Assembly (NCBI GenBank): GCA_014803435.1 | Contig: JACYFD010000004.1 | Span: forward strand, 496,001-560,000 | DNA: 64,000 bases | Reading direction: 5' to 3' | Origin: Cellulosimicrobium terreum | GTDB taxonomy: Bacteria; Actinomycetota; Actinomycetes; Actinomycetales; Cellulomonadaceae | In this document: positions 9,836-19,700 of the stretch, one piece after another | Position numbering within the stretch: the first letter of the stretch is position 1 | Layout of the letters: each line of letters opens with the position of its first letter | Program-made: the position numbers and the translations under genes | The notes under the pieces: model-generated | What the model was told of the DNA's origin: nothing | What the model saw: only the letters and a program-made list of their open reading frames with translations | Database searches by the model: none

Positions 9836-11263
9836 TCAGGTCGTCGTCTGTGCCCCTGCTGGTGGACCCCCTGCGGCCGGCCCCCGGCCGACGTCCTCCC
9901 TGCGCAGACCGTACCGCAGCAGCGGGACGAGGCTGAGCGCGACGAGGACGGCCGGGACGACGGAGAACGCGAGCGCGATCCCGGTGACGGCGCTCGCGGG
10001 CTGGTCCACCTGGACGTCCGCGGTGGACGAGACATACCCGGACACGGCCAGCACGACGGACATCACCGCCGCACCGAGGGCCATCCCCGTGGTCTCGCCC
10101 GCGGTCCACACGCCGCCGAACGCGCCGCCGCGCCCCGCGCCGTGCGTGGCGGCGTCCTGCTCGATGACGTCCGGCAGCATCGCGAGCGGCAGTGCCTGCA
10201 TGCCCGCGTACGCGACGCCGGCGAGCGCCGTCGGGACGTACACCCACGGGCCGGGCGCCCACACGAGGACGACCATCGACGCCGCCGCGACGGCGAACAG
10301 GACGGTGGCGAGGACGAACGCGCGGTCCTTGCCCGCGCGCGCGAGGCGCGCCCACAGCGGCATGCAGAGCAGCGCGGGGGCGACGAGCGCGGCGAACAGC
10401 AGGCTGACCGCACCGGGGTCGCCCAGCACGTGCGGCGCGACGTACGCCGCGCCGGCGAGCATGAGGCCCGTCGCGACCGCCTGGAGCAGGAACGCCCCGA
10501 GCAGCATGCGGAACGGTCGCGACCGACGCAGCGCGTCGACCGACTCGCGGACCGCGGCCGCGTAGGCGACCCGTGCCGGCGCGGTGCCGGGCCCGGACGC
10601 CGGTCCGGCCGGGCTCCGGGGGACGACCCGGGTCGACAGGAGCATCCCGGCCCCGATGACGAGCCCCGACACGACACCCATGAGCAGGTATCCGGACAGC
10701 GCGCCCTCCTCGCCCCGCAGCGCGGGACCGCCCGCCCCGAAGAGCAGGATCGCCAGGGCGAGCGCCGCGACGCGCCAGGCCACCAGCCGGGTGCGGTCGT
10801 CGTAGGTCGGGGCGATCTCCGCGGGCAGCGCGACGTAGGGGACCTGGAAGAGGCTGAACGCCGTCGCGGAGAGGAGGAACGCGACGAGCACCCAGAGCGC
10901 CGCGGCGGTCGGCCCGGCGGAGGCCGGCACCGCGAAGGTCAGGGCGAAGAGCACCGGCAGGGCGAGTGCGCCGACCGTCATGAGCCGGCGCCGCGACCCC
11001 GTGCGGGCCAGGTCCCGGTCGGAGGCGTACCCGATGAACGGGTCGATGAGGACGTCCCACACCTTCGCGCCCGTCACGATGAGGCCCGCGACCGCGGCGG
11101 GGACGGCGAGCGCGTCCGTCAGGTAGACGAGCAGCACCAGACCGGGCAGGGTGGAGAAGCCACCCGTCCCCACGGACCCGACGGCGTATCCGGCGACGGT
11201 GCGAGGTGTCATCCGCCGCGTGGTCGGTGGGGTCTGCGTCACAGCCAGCAAGCGTAGGCGCAC
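9836..11263 (-). CDS. MFS transporter, GPH sugar:cation symporter type
   Basis: A 475-residue membrane protein with about twelve helices. DVLIDPFIGYASDRDLARTG is close to the GPH signature (DxxxDPxxGxxxDR), and a second motif, GEEGALSGYLLMGVVSG, follows. That family includes melibiose, lactose and glucuronide symporters. The start is uncertain: GTG 11263 has a CACTAT -10 box eight bases ahead (11272-11277) and could be leaderless; GTG 11242 and ATG 11212 are alternatives without a convincing ribosome site. First gene of the leftward operon with the PLP enzyme. Confidence 0.85.
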   Translation of the reverse strand: MRLRLLAVTQTPPTTRRMTPRTVAGYAVGSVGTGGFSTLPGLVLLVYLTDALAVPAAVAGLIVTGAKVWDVLIDPFIGYASDRDLARTGSRRRLMTVGALALPVLFALTFAVPASAGPTAAALWVLVAFLLSATAFSLFQVPYVALPAEIAPTYDDRTRLVAWRVAALALAILLFGAGGPALRGEEGALSGYLLMGVVSGLVIGAGMLLSTRVVPRSPAGPASGPGTAPARVAYAAAVRESVDALRRSRPFRMLLGAFLLQAVATGLMLAGAAYVAPHVLGDPGAVSLLFAALVAPALLCMPLWARLARAGKDRAFVLATVLFAVAAASMVVLVWAPGPWVYVPTALAGVAYAGMQALPLAMLPDVIEQDAATHGAGRGGAFGGVWTAGETTGMALGAAVMSVVLAVSGYVSSTADVQVDQPASAVTGIALAFSVVPAVLVALSLVPLLRYGLRREDVGRGPAAGGPPAGAQTTT

Positions 11264-11331
11264 CGGCGGGAATAGTGCGGGTGTGCGGCACGCTGTACCC
11301 GAGGAACCCGATTTCCGTCCCTGGAGGACCC

Positions 11332-11703
11332 ATGGCCACGCAGACGCTCACCGAGTCGACGTTCGAGCAGACGATCAAGGAGAACGACATCGTCCTCGTC
11401 GACTTCTGGGCCGACTGGTGCGGACCGTGCAAGATGTTCGCGCCGGTCTTCGAGAAGTCGTCGGACGAGAACCCCGACGTCGTGCACGGCAAGATCGACA
11501 CCGAGGCCGAGCGGAGCCTCGCGGCTGCCGCCAGCATCACGTCGATCCCCACGCTCATGGCGTTCCGCGAGGGAATCCTCGTCTTCTCCCAGCCGGGCGC
11601 GCTACCCGCGCCGCAGCTCAAGCAGGTCGTCGACGCCGTCAAGGCGCTCGACATGGAGGACGTGCGCCGTCAGATCGCCGCCGAGGACACCGCAGCGAGC
11701 TGA
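11332..11703 (+). CDS. trxA: Thioredoxin
   Basis: A 123-residue thioredoxin with the redox site VDFWADWCGPCKMFAP and the cis-proline region SITSIPTLMAFREG. About 15 residues extend past the usual C-terminal helix. ATG 11332 is preceded by the strong ribosome site GGAGG at 11323-11327, which rules out the longer open frame from 11206. A bidirectional terminator follows at 11739-11785. Confidence 0.96.
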   Translation: MATQTLTESTFEQTIKENDIVLVDFWADWCGPCKMFAPVFEKSSDENPDVVHGKIDTEAERSLAAAASITSIPTLMAFREGILVFSQPGALPAPQLKQVVDAVKALDMEDVRRQIAAEDTAAS

Positions 11704-11738
11704 GCCTGCACCGTTCGCCCTGCGCCCGGACCGGCGCG

Positions 11739-11785
11739 CAGCACCGCCCCTGACCCGGGTCTGTCCCGGGGCAGGGGCGGTGCTG
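11739..11785. terminator. Bidirectional hairpin terminator between thioredoxin and GH81 genes
   Basis: A 14-base perfect outer stem (11739-11752 with 11772-11785, CAGCACCGCCCCTG/CAGGGGCGGTGCTG) encloses an inner CCCGGG stem (11754-11759 with 11765-11770) around TCTGT. It separates two convergent genes. Confidence 0.75.
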
Positions 11786-11798
11786 TGTCCGGAGCCGG

Positions 11799-14700
11799 TC
11801 AGCCGCAGCTGTGTGCCGCGTACCCGACGTCGCCGGTCACGCTCCTGCCGGCACCGTTCGCCGCGACCCGTGCGCTGCCCGCGACGACGTCCGCGGTGCG
11901 CACCGCGAACGACTGGTAAGCGCTCGTGCCGGGCGCGACGCCCGTCACCGTGCGCGAGCCGTACGGCGTGGTGAGCGTGATGTCGGCAGGGACGGTGTCG
12001 CCGTTCGTCGCGCGGACGGCGACGTACGCCTTGCCGGCCAGGCAGCGCGTCTCGACCGTCGTGGTCACCACGAGGTCCGCGGACGCCGGTTCGGCCGCCT
12101 CGAACGGGATGGTGAGCGTCGACGCGGGACCGGTCGCGACCGTCGGGCTGCCGTCGCGGAAGACGCTCCACAGCTCGATGCGCACCGTTCCGCCGTCCAG
12201 GTCGCCGAGGGTGCCCGTCGTGGTGACGGGACGCCCGGTGCTCGGGTACGTCTCGGGCCCGGGCACCGGGTCGGTCGCGAAGTACCCGTACGTCTCGGTC
12301 CGGTCCCACGTGCCGTCGCCCGTGCGGTCGTAGCTGACCCGCGCCTGCACGGCGAGCCCGACGGCGGTCCCGGCGTCGACCGGGACGGAGAAGGCCGTGG
12401 CCCCGCCGTCGTACGACGCCGTGACGTCCGTCGCCTCGAACACCGCGGGCTGGTGCGGGGTGTCGACGTACGACCCCGTGCCGGCCGAGGCGAGCTGCAC
12501 CGATCCCGCCAGTCCCGGCGTGCTCGAGAGCGCGTTGCCCGCCGCCAGGTGCAGCGTGGAGGTGACCGGGTCCGGGGGATCGGTGGGGTCGGTGGGGTCG
12601 GTGGGGTCCGTCGGGTCGGTGGGGTCGGTCGGGTCGGTGGGATCGGTCGGGTCGCCCGGCGCACTGCCGCCGCTCCACGTGTGCGCGCCCGTGGTCGCGG
12701 TCTGCCCGGGTGCGACGTCGAGCGTCGTGCCGTCGGAGAACGTGACCGTCAGGTCCTCGGCCGTCACGTTGGACGCGACGTAGGTGCGCTCGCCGTCCTT
12801 GGTGAACGTCGTCGCGAGCGGGTGGTCCGCGCTGACGGCGGTGTCCACGGTGCCGAGGGTCGCGAGGTTGGCGACCCAGTGGAAGGTGTGCGCGCGCGAC
12901 TCGCCCTCCTCGGGCGTCGGGTACCCGCCGCGCACCTTGTCGAGCGCGGCCTCGCCGTCGCCGAGCGCGAGGAACTCCCACAGGATGTCCTGCCACGCCG
13001 TCGGCGAACCGCCCTGGACCTGCTCGAGGTGGGCGTAGAGCTCGCGCACCCGCTCCGGGCGGTAGCCCAGGTAGAGGTGCGAGCCGGTGATCGGCAGGTA
13101 GTTGATGCCCTGGATCATCGACGGGTTGGCGGTGAACCAGGTGGCGTACGCGCCGCCGTCGCCCCAGACCATGCCGACCGTCTCGTGGTCGAACCCGTCG
13201 GGGAACGTCGTGCCGTCCGCGTCGAACCAGTACGCCTGGATCGCCGCGGCCTGCGTCGTGTACAGGAAGATCCCGGCGTCGCGGGCCTCGGTGTTGCCCG
13301 TCGCCTCACCCCACTGGATCAGTGCGCCGGCGAAGTTCATGCCCTCGGACGACGACTCCTGGTTGTTGCCGGCCGCGAACGCGCCGTGGCCCGACGCCCA
13401 GTCGTGACCCGCGTACACGTCGAAGTCGCGCAGGTACGGGAACCGGGTCTCGTCCCGGTCGTAGCCGTTGGCGTCCGCGACGAGCAGGTCCACCATGCCG
13501 CCGTACTGGTCCGCCCACTGCGGGTCGAACCGCGCGAGCGTCGCCGCGGCGGCGACGTAGTAGCCGTAGTGGAAGTGGTGGTCGTTGAGCTCCTGGTCGG
13601 AGCCGTAGGACGCGGGGTAGCCGATGAGGGTGCCCCAGTCCTCGTCGTACGCGAACACCCGGGCGGCCTTGCCCGGCGACGCGGTGAACCAGTCCGTGAG
13701 GAGCGTGCGGACCTTCGCGAGGGCTGCGTCGCGCTGCGCCGTGCGGCCCAGCTGGTCGGAGATCTCGATGATCCGCGTCGCCCGTCCCAGCGCCTTGCCC
13801 GTCCAGTAGGTGTCGTTCCCGCGCTGGTCGAGCGGGTCGGCCGACACCTGCGCGAGGTACGACTCGAGCTGGGCCCGGTCCGCGCTGCCGGCGGCGCCGG
13901 TCGCGACGGCCGGGACCTCGGTGAGAACGCCCCGGAAGGTGTCGACGGTCGTGAACGAGTCGACACCCGCGAGCACGGTCAGGTTCCCGCGCGCGGAGGT
14001 GTAGGTCGCGTCGAGCGGCTCGGCCTGCGGCGAGCTGCCGGCGAGGTGCGCGGCCTGGTGCGGGTACAGCGCCGCGACCGTCCCGCCGGACGCGCCGGTG
14101 CCCGGCCACGGCGTGGTCTCGAGCGCATACGTCGTGCTCACCTGCGACGTCGTCTCGTCGTAGGAGTAGTCCGCGGTGGTCCCGGTCACGGGCGCGTACG
14201 CGGACTCCGCGTAGGTCGCGGCCAGCGCGGCCCGGTCCGCGGGGTCGCCGTCGGGCAGGACCGCGACCGAGAAGAACCCGGTCTCGTCGAGCGGGGCGGT
14301 GAACGTGTCTCCGGAGCGCGTCCAGTCGCTGCCCGGCGGGGCGAACGCCACGTAGTCGTGGCCGTTCACCGTGAGGCCGAGGCGCGGGCCCTCGTCGAGC
14401 CAGACGTCGGCCCCGTCGGCCGCGGAGAGCTCGGCGTCCCCGCCGGTCGTCTCGAACCAGGCGAACGGCAGGCCGTGCCCGATGGTCGCGCGCAGCGACT
14501 GCGCGCCGTCGTCCCACAGCGGTGACACGGTCCAGTCGGTCCAGTCGTCGACCGAGACGTCGGGCGCGGAGAGGCCGGCGACGCCGGCGTGCAGGTCCTC
14601 GTGGTAGGAGAAGTGGTACTCCGAGACTCCGGCACCGCTGCCCGAGATGGTCGGCGTGGTCGTGTACGAGATGCCCATCCCGCCGGCGTCCGGCTGGTAC

Positions 14701-15026
14701 GACGCCGGGTGCGCGTGCAACGGAGCGCTCCACTGGCAGTCGAGCCGCTTGTACGCGAGAGAGGACCACCAGTCGTTCGTGGGTATCGGGGTGCTGGGCG
14801 CGTCGTCGGTGATGAACGCGCGCGAGTCCGCGTTGATCGCGTCGCAGCCCGACGGCGTGGGGCCGACCTCGTCGGTCGTATAGCTGCCCGACCCGACGGG
14901 TACGGGTTCGGCCGCGGCTCCGGTCGCCTGCACGACGGCCAGGCTACCGGCCGCGAGGACCGTGGCGAGGAGGGCGGCGATCGGGCGCCGCCGAGGACGG
15001 GTGGTGGGTGCTGGGTCGTCGGACAA
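11799..15026 (-). CDS. Secreted glycoside hydrolase family 81 endo-beta-1,3-glucanase
   Basis: A 1075-residue secreted enzyme that cuts beta-1,3-glucans such as laminarin or fungal wall glucan. A signal peptide (RRRPIAALLATVLAAG ending ATGAAA, about residues 13-38) is followed by the GH81 domain to about residue 760. DHHFHYGYYVAAAA lies in the active-site groove, and NNQESSSEGMNFAGA carries E557 and E561, matching the family's catalytic glutamates. A (DPT)n linker follows at 12576-12656, then a beta-sandwich, probably carbohydrate-binding, and a last ~88-residue domain ending in CG that is shared with the metallophosphoesterase at 16762-20583. The TTG start at 15026 has GGGAG five bases ahead. 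An upstream promoter and CebR-like operator imply induction by beta-glucan sugars. Confidence 0.92.
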   Translation of the reverse strand: MSDDPAPTTRPRRRPIAALLATVLAAGSLAVVQATGAAAEPVPVGSGSYTTDEVGPTPSGCDAINADSRAFITDDAPSTPIPTNDWWSSLAYKRLDCQWSAPLHAHPASYQPDAGGMGISYTTTPTISGSGAGVSEYHFSYHEDLHAGVAGLSAPDVSVDDWTDWTVSPLWDDGAQSLRATIGHGLPFAWFETTGGDAELSAADGADVWLDEGPRLGLTVNGHDYVAFAPPGSDWTRSGDTFTAPLDETGFFSVAVLPDGDPADRAALAATYAESAYAPVTGTTADYSYDETTSQVSTTYALETTPWPGTGASGGTVAALYPHQAAHLAGSSPQAEPLDATYTSARGNLTVLAGVDSFTTVDTFRGVLTEVPAVATGAAGSADRAQLESYLAQVSADPLDQRGNDTYWTGKALGRATRIIEISDQLGRTAQRDAALAKVRTLLTDWFTASPGKAARVFAYDEDWGTLIGYPASYGSDQELNDHHFHYGYYVAAAATLARFDPQWADQYGGMVDLLVADANGYDRDETRFPYLRDFDVYAGHDWASGHGAFAAGNNQESSSEGMNFAGALIQWGEATGNTEARDAGIFLYTTQAAAIQAYWFDADGTTFPDGFDHETVGMVWGDGGAYATWFTANPSMIQGINYLPITGSHLYLGYRPERVRELYAHLEQVQGGSPTAWQDILWEFLALGDGEAALDKVRGGYPTPEEGESRAHTFHWVANLATLGTVDTAVSADHPLATTFTKDGERTYVASNVTAEDLTVTFSDGTTLDVAPGQTATTGAHTWSGGSAPGDPTDPTDPTDPTDPTDPTDPTDPTDPPDPVTSTLHLAAGNALSSTPGLAGSVQLASAGTGSYVDTPHQPAVFEATDVTASYDGGATAFSVPVDAGTAVGLAVQARVSYDRTGDGTWDRTETYGYFATDPVPGPETYPSTGRPVTTTGTLGDLDGGTVRIELWSVFRDGSPTVATGPASTLTIPFEAAEPASADLVVTTTVETRCLAGKAYVAVRATNGDTVPADITLTTPYGSRTVTGVAPGTSAYQSFAVRTADVVAGSARVAANGAGRSVTGDVGYAAHSCG
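12576..12656 (-). repeat. Short tandem repeat encoding a Asp-Pro-Thr linker
   Basis: Nine-base units of the GTCGGTGGG type repeat with small changes, encoding about ten DPT tripeptides. This is a flexible inter-domain linker of the GH81 enzyme and a site where length could vary. Confidence 0.85.
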
Positions 15027-15101
15027 GACGTCTCCCTGGGTCGTGCGCGGACGTCGTCGTGCGCGCGGTGCGGCCCGGCGTCGTCGCCGGGCGAGGGGCG
15101 C

Positions 15102-15115
15102 TGGGAGCGCTCCCA
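15102..15115. promoter_or_regulatory. CebR/CelR-type operator (LacI family)
   Basis: TGGGAGCGCTCCCA is a perfect 14-base palindrome identical to the established binding site of CebR/CelR in Streptomyces and Thermobifida. It lies directly downstream of the GH81 -10 box, at about +1 to +14, the right place for a repressor relieved by cellobiose-like sugars. Confidence 0.85.
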
Positions 15116-15122
15116 TGGCTCC

Positions 15123-15151
15123 ACGATAGAGCGTTCTCTCGCGCACGCCAA
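15123..15151 (-). promoter_or_regulatory. Promoter of the GH81 gene
   Basis: On the minus strand TTGGCG (15146-15151), a 17-base spacer and TATCGT (15123-15128). The predicted start of transcription falls next to the operator at 15102-15115. Confidence 0.6.
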
Positions 15152-15236
15152 GGGCAGGACACCTCGGGAGGGCGACGGTGGGCGATGAGGAGGGCGCACC
15201 TCGTGCGCGCGACGGGCGCGCGTGCGAGAGGCTGGG

Positions 15237-15318
15237 TGCGCGAGGCGGGACTCGAACCCGCACGTCCGAGGACACCAGGACCTAAACCTGGCGCGGCTGC
15301 CAGTTACGCCACTCGCGC
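15237..15318 (-). tRNA. tRNA-Leu (UAG)
   Basis: The acceptor stem GCGCGAG/CTCGCGC encloses a D arm, the anticodon stem CCAGG/CCTGG with loop TTTAGGT (anticodon TAG), a long variable arm (GTCC/GGAC) as expected for leucine, and the T arm with GGGTTCGAGTCCC. Confidence 0.95.
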
Positions 15319-15357
15319 GCGACGGTCAGTCTACGGTGGCGCGCACGATGCGCCCAC

Positions 15358-15392
15358 GGCCGAGCGACGCACTCCGGGTGCGTCGCTCGGCC
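15358..15392 (-). terminator. Terminator after bcp
   Basis: A 14-base perfect stem, GGCCGAGCGACGCA (15358-15371) with TGCGTCGCTCGGCC (15379-15392), and a 7-base loop, just after the bcp stop on the minus strand. Confidence 0.7.
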
Positions 15393-15401
15393 GCTGGATG
15401 A

Positions 15402-15896
15402 CTACTTCGGGTCGATGCCGAGGTCGCGGCGCAGCTTCGCGACGTGACCCGTCGCCTTGACGTTGTACTGCGCGAGCTCGACGGCGCCCTGCGGGTCGAG
15501 GACGACCGTGGAGCGGATCACGCCGACGACCGTCTTGCCGTAGAGCTTCTTCTCGCCCCACGCGCCGTAGGCCTCGAGGACCGACCTGTCCACGTCGGAC
15601 ACGAGCGGGAACGTCAGGTGCTCCGCCTCGGCGAAGGCGGTGAGCTTGTCGACGGGGTCGGGGGAGACGCCGACGACCTTGTAGCCCGCGCCCTGCAGCG
15701 ACGCGAGGTTGTCACGGAAGTCGCACGCCTCCGTCGTGCAGCCGGGGGTGCCGGCCGCGGGGTAGAAGTACACGACGACGTGGTCCCCGCGCAGGTCCGA
15801 CAGCGTGACGGTGCTGCCGTCCGCGGCGGGCAGGGTGAAGTCGGGGGCGGTGTCGCCGACGGCGAGTCGGCCGGGGAGGGCGGGAGCGGCGGTCAT
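15402..15896 (-). CDS. bcp: Thioredoxin-dependent peroxiredoxin (BCP/PrxQ)
   Basis: A 164-residue peroxiredoxin that reduces hydroperoxides with thioredoxin. The N-terminus [19 protein letters not shown] leads to [20 protein letters not shown], where TPGCTTEAC holds the peroxidatic cysteine and, five residues on, the resolving cysteine of the PrxQ type. [18 protein letters not shown] further matches BCP. The ATG at 15896 has an AAGGAG ribosome site. Monocistronic, with its own terminator. Confidence 0.95.
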   Translation of the reverse strand: MTAAPALPGRLAVGDTAPDFTLPAADGSTVTLSDLRGDHVVVYFYPAAGTPGCTTEACDFRDNLASLQGAGYKVVGVSPDPVDKLTAFAEAEHLTFPLVSDVDRSVLEAYGAWGEKKLYGKTVVGVIRSTVVLDPQGAVELAQYNVKATGHVAKLRRDLGIDPK

Positions 15897-15959
15897 GGAT
15901 CTCCTTCGGTCCGGGACGAGGTGTCCTTCCGAGGGTAAGTCGCGGGCGAGCGGCCCCGG

Positions 15960-15965
15960 TAGCGT
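15960..15965 (+). promoter_or_regulatory. -10 box of the GroES-like gene (leaderless)
   Basis: TAGCGT, 7 bases, then the GTG at 15973. Confidence 0.45.
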
Positions 15966-15972
15966 GGTGACT

Positions 15973-16335
15973 GTGAGCAAGACGACGTCCACCCCTCCCG
16001 CGTCCGGCGTGCCGGGCCGCAGCGACCTCCCCGTCCGGATGCTGCACGACCGCCTGCTCGTCGACCCCGAGGTCGACGCGAGCGAGCGCCAGAGCTCCGC
16101 CGGGCTCGTCATCCCCGCGACCGCGGTCGGGCCGAAGCGACTCGGCTGGGCCGTCGTCGTCGCCGTGGGGGAGCACGTGCGCCAGGTCGCGGTGGGCGAC
16201 CGGGTGCTGTTCGACCCGGACGAGCGGGCCGAGGTCGAGCTGGGCGGCAAGGACCTCGTGCTCCTGCGCGAGCGCGACGTGCACGCCGTGTCCCAGGAGG
16301 TCGCGGAGGAGGGGCCCACCGGCCTCTACCTCTGA
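15973..16335 (+). CDS. GroES-like co-chaperone family protein
   Basis: A 120-residue protein with the cpn10 fold. [20 protein letters not shown] resembles the GroES start, [20 protein letters not shown] aligns with the mobile loop, and [20 protein letters not shown] and [12 protein letters not shown] with the last strands. It has an N-terminal extension and no groEL beside it, so it is the accessory GroES-family protein seen in many actinobacteria rather than the main groES. Its partner is not known. Confidence 0.85.
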   Translation: MSKTTSTPPASGVPGRSDLPVRMLHDRLLVDPEVDASERQSSAGLVIPATAVGPKRLGWAVVVAVGEHVRQVAVGDRVLFDPDERAEVELGGKDLVLLRERDVHAVSQEVAEEGPTGLYL

Positions 16336-16446
16336 CGCCCCAGGTCGACCCGTGGCCTGGCGCTCGACCTGTCGTGCACGTCACAGCCGAGTCCGCCACC
16401 ACTGATTTCCACCTCCCGCGGACCTGCTGCTAGTGTTTCTTCTCGC

Positions 16447-16519
<73 letters not shown>

Positions 16520-16529
16520 CCCTCACTGA

Positions 16530-16564
16530 CCAGGCCGTCCACCCCCACGGGGTGGGCGGCCTGA
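16530..16564 (+). terminator. Terminator after tRNA-Lys
   Basis: The stem CAGGCCGTCCACCCC pairs with GGGGTGGGCGGCCTG (one G-T pair) around CACG. The 197 bases from here to the metallophosphoesterase start hold no recognisable gene or operator. Confidence 0.65.
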
Positions 16565-16761
16565 GTCGTTCCCACCCGGTTCGTCGTGCAGCCGGGCCGG
16601 CTCGGACGTCGTCGTCCGTTCCGCCACCGTTCGCCCCGACTCGTCGCGATGTTCACCGGCGCCCGGAAAGGTCCCTGTGCGGGTGATGTCTCGCCCGTGC
16701 GGGCGTCCGACGCCGCACGGTGGAGCCCGCCCTCCGCCCCTCGACGACGATTGGACGAACG

Positions 16762-19700
16762 ATGCGCGCACAGCCGCACCCGCACCGGACCAGGAGAAGA
16801 CGACCCGAGCGCACCAGCGTTGCCGCACTGCTCGGCCTCAGCCTCACCGTGGGGGTCCTCGTCCCCGGCGCCGCCGCGGCGCAAGGTCACGTCGCCGGCG
16901 GGGCCAAGCCCGCGGCGTCGGGCACCACGGCAGGCATCGAGGAGCCGAGCGGCACCCCCACCCTGTCGCCCTCCACGGGGACGTTCGTCGACGGGACCCT
17001 GGCCGTCGCGTCCGGCCCGGTGCAGCCGGGCGACTCCGTGCAGTCCCTCGCCGTCGACGGGCAGGAGCTGGACGCCCAGGCCGCTCCGGCGACCGCGCAC
17101 CTGCTGTTCGACGTCGGCTCGAACTCGGCCGACGTCCGATTCGGCAACTACCTGCTCGTCAACGGTGAGCGGGTCGACATCGAGCGCACCATCGTCTCGG
17201 AGCGGGCCGCGCTCGACGTCCCGGCGGACCTGCTCGTGCAGGGCGAGAACACGGTCGAGTTCGTCACGGGACCGATGGCGTCGGACTGTGGCGACAACTT
17301 CGACGACTTCGACGTCACGGACGTCTCGCTCGAGCTGCTGGGCGACGTCGCGGACGGTTCCGGCAACGACTTCACGTATCAGCTGGGTGACGGGTCGTGC
17401 GGGTCCAACACCGTCCGCACGCTGACCGCCGAGCTGACCTTCGACCTCGCGCCCGAACCGGCCGCGACGACCGGTCTCACCGCGGAGCTCGACACCACGA
17501 CGCTCGAGAACGGCGCACACTCCCTGGTGGCGACGACCGCCGCCGGTCTCGCGGCCACGAGCGCGATCACCGTGAACAACTCGGCGCCCGGCGCGCCCGC
17601 GATCCTGCCCGTCGACGGCGCGCTCCTCGACGGTGAGCAGACGTTCCTCGCGACCCCGCCCGCCGGTGGGGAGCGCCCGACCGGGATCGAGCTCGACGGT
17701 GAGGCGCTCGACACGACCGAGACGCTCGGCGCCGGGTCGTCGGTGTTCGTCTTCACCGTAGGCTCGAACTCCATCGAGGCGCGCTACGTCAACCACCTGC
17801 TCGTCAACGGGCAGCGCATCGACCTCGTGGACCGCGACTACGTGAGCGAGACGGTCCGCATCGACGTGCCGAACGGCTACCTGCAGGCCGGTCGCAACAC
17901 CGTCCGGTTCGTCGCCGGGACGTTCCCGGGCTCGTGCGGGGACAACCGCGACGACTTCTCGATCTCCGGCCTCGGGCTCGAGGTCACGGACGGCTCCGCG
18001 ACCCCGGTGGGCGTCGCGCCGTCCTACGCGATCGGCGACGGGAGCTGCGGGTCGGACGCGACGAAGCCGCGCGAGGTCGACCTGGTCTTCGACGTCGTGC
18101 GTGCCGCCGACGCCCCGGCGTCCGGCCTGCGCGCCGAGGTCGACACCGCGCAGCTCGCCGACGGCGAGCACACCGTCACGTCCGCGACTGCCGGCGGCCT
18201 GAAGGCCAGCCGCACCGTCACGACGGACAACACCGGCCCGGCGGTCGTGTCGTCGACCCCGCAGGCCGGGCAGACGCTCCGCTCGGCCGCGCCGCTGGCC
18301 GTCGAGATCGACGACGCGTCCGGCGTGCTCGACGGCCCGCACGTCACGCTCGACGGCGACGTGCTCGAGCCGGGGACGCCGGTCGGGCCCGGTCTGGAGC
18401 CCGGCGAGCACGCGCTCGTCGTCACGGCGACGGACGTCCTCGGCAACGAGAGCACGCACGAGGTCGCGTTCACGAGCGCGGGCGTCCCGGACGTGCCCAC
18501 CGACCTGGTGCCCGCGGACGGGACGCGCGACGTCGACGGCAGCGTCGATCTCGGGGCGCGTGTCGCGGTCCCCGGCGGCGGCGACGCCACGGCGACGTTC
18601 GCTCGGGTCGAGACGACCGTGCCCGTCGTCGCGGCGCAGGGCTCGGTGGCCGAGGCCCCGACGACGCTGCACGTCGAGGGCGAGGCCGCGGCCCCCGTCG
18701 ACGACCTGCTCCCTGCCGACGACGCGACACTCGACTCGCCCGCCACGGGCGACGTCGCGTTCCAGCGGTTCGAGATCCCCGCGGAGGGAGACGTGGCCGG
18801 CCGGACCGTGCGCTGGGAGGGCGTGATCGACCCGCAGCGCGTCGCGACCCTGAACGTGTGGGACGGCGAGGCGTGGGTACCGGTCGCCTCCGCGCGGGGC
18901 GAGGTCGAGGGCTCGACGACGCTCACCGGCACGCTGGCCCCGGAGCACGCGCACGACGGCGTCGTGCACGTGCTCGTCACGGGCACCGACCCGTTCGCGG
19001 ACTCGATCGCCGACGGCGTCGCCGGGCAGCAGCCCACGAGCTTCGCCGACCCGGACGACTACGACTTCTCGATGGTGCACTTCACCGACACCCAGTACCT
19101 GTCCGAGGGTGCGGTCGAGCAGGAGACCCCCGAGGAGCGTGCCGTGTGGGCACAGGCCTACACCGACTCGGCGCAGTGGATCGTCGACAACGCCGACGAG
19201 CGCAAGATCAAGTACGTCGCGCACACGGGTGACGTCAACGAGAACTACACGCGCGTCCCGGCCGACGAGGTGATGGCCGCGCAGATCCGCGGCGAGTACG
19301 AGTTCTCCTCCGCGACCCAGAAGATCCTCGACGACGCGAACATCCCCAACGGCGTCCTCGCCGGCAACCACGACAACCTCACCGGCATGGACAACGGGCC
19401 GGGCGCGCTGTTCAACGAGTTCTACGGTCCCGAGCGGTACGAGGCGCTGTCCGAGGGTTGGGAGGACGCGTCCTACGGCGGTCCGTGGCGCGAGGACGAC
19501 AACCAGAACCACTACGACCTGTTCACCGCGGGCGGCCTCGACTTCGTCGCCGTGTACCTCTCCTACGGGGTCACGACCGAGGAGGCCGACTGGGCGGACG
19601 ACCTGCTGAAGCAGTACCCCGACCGCAACGCGATCCTCCTCACGCACGACTACCTCGTGCCGAGCACCAGCCCGGACGGCCGTGGGTCGGAGATCGCGAC

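Noticed and set aside
8153-11257. 1034-codon plus-strand open frame
   Set aside because: Shadow of three leftward genes with clear PLP and MFS motifs; the translated product is low-complexity Arg/Asp/Gly.
12576-12656. Regular short repeats considered as a CRISPR array
   Set aside because: Nine-base in-frame units coding Asp-Pro-Thr, no spacers and no cas genes.
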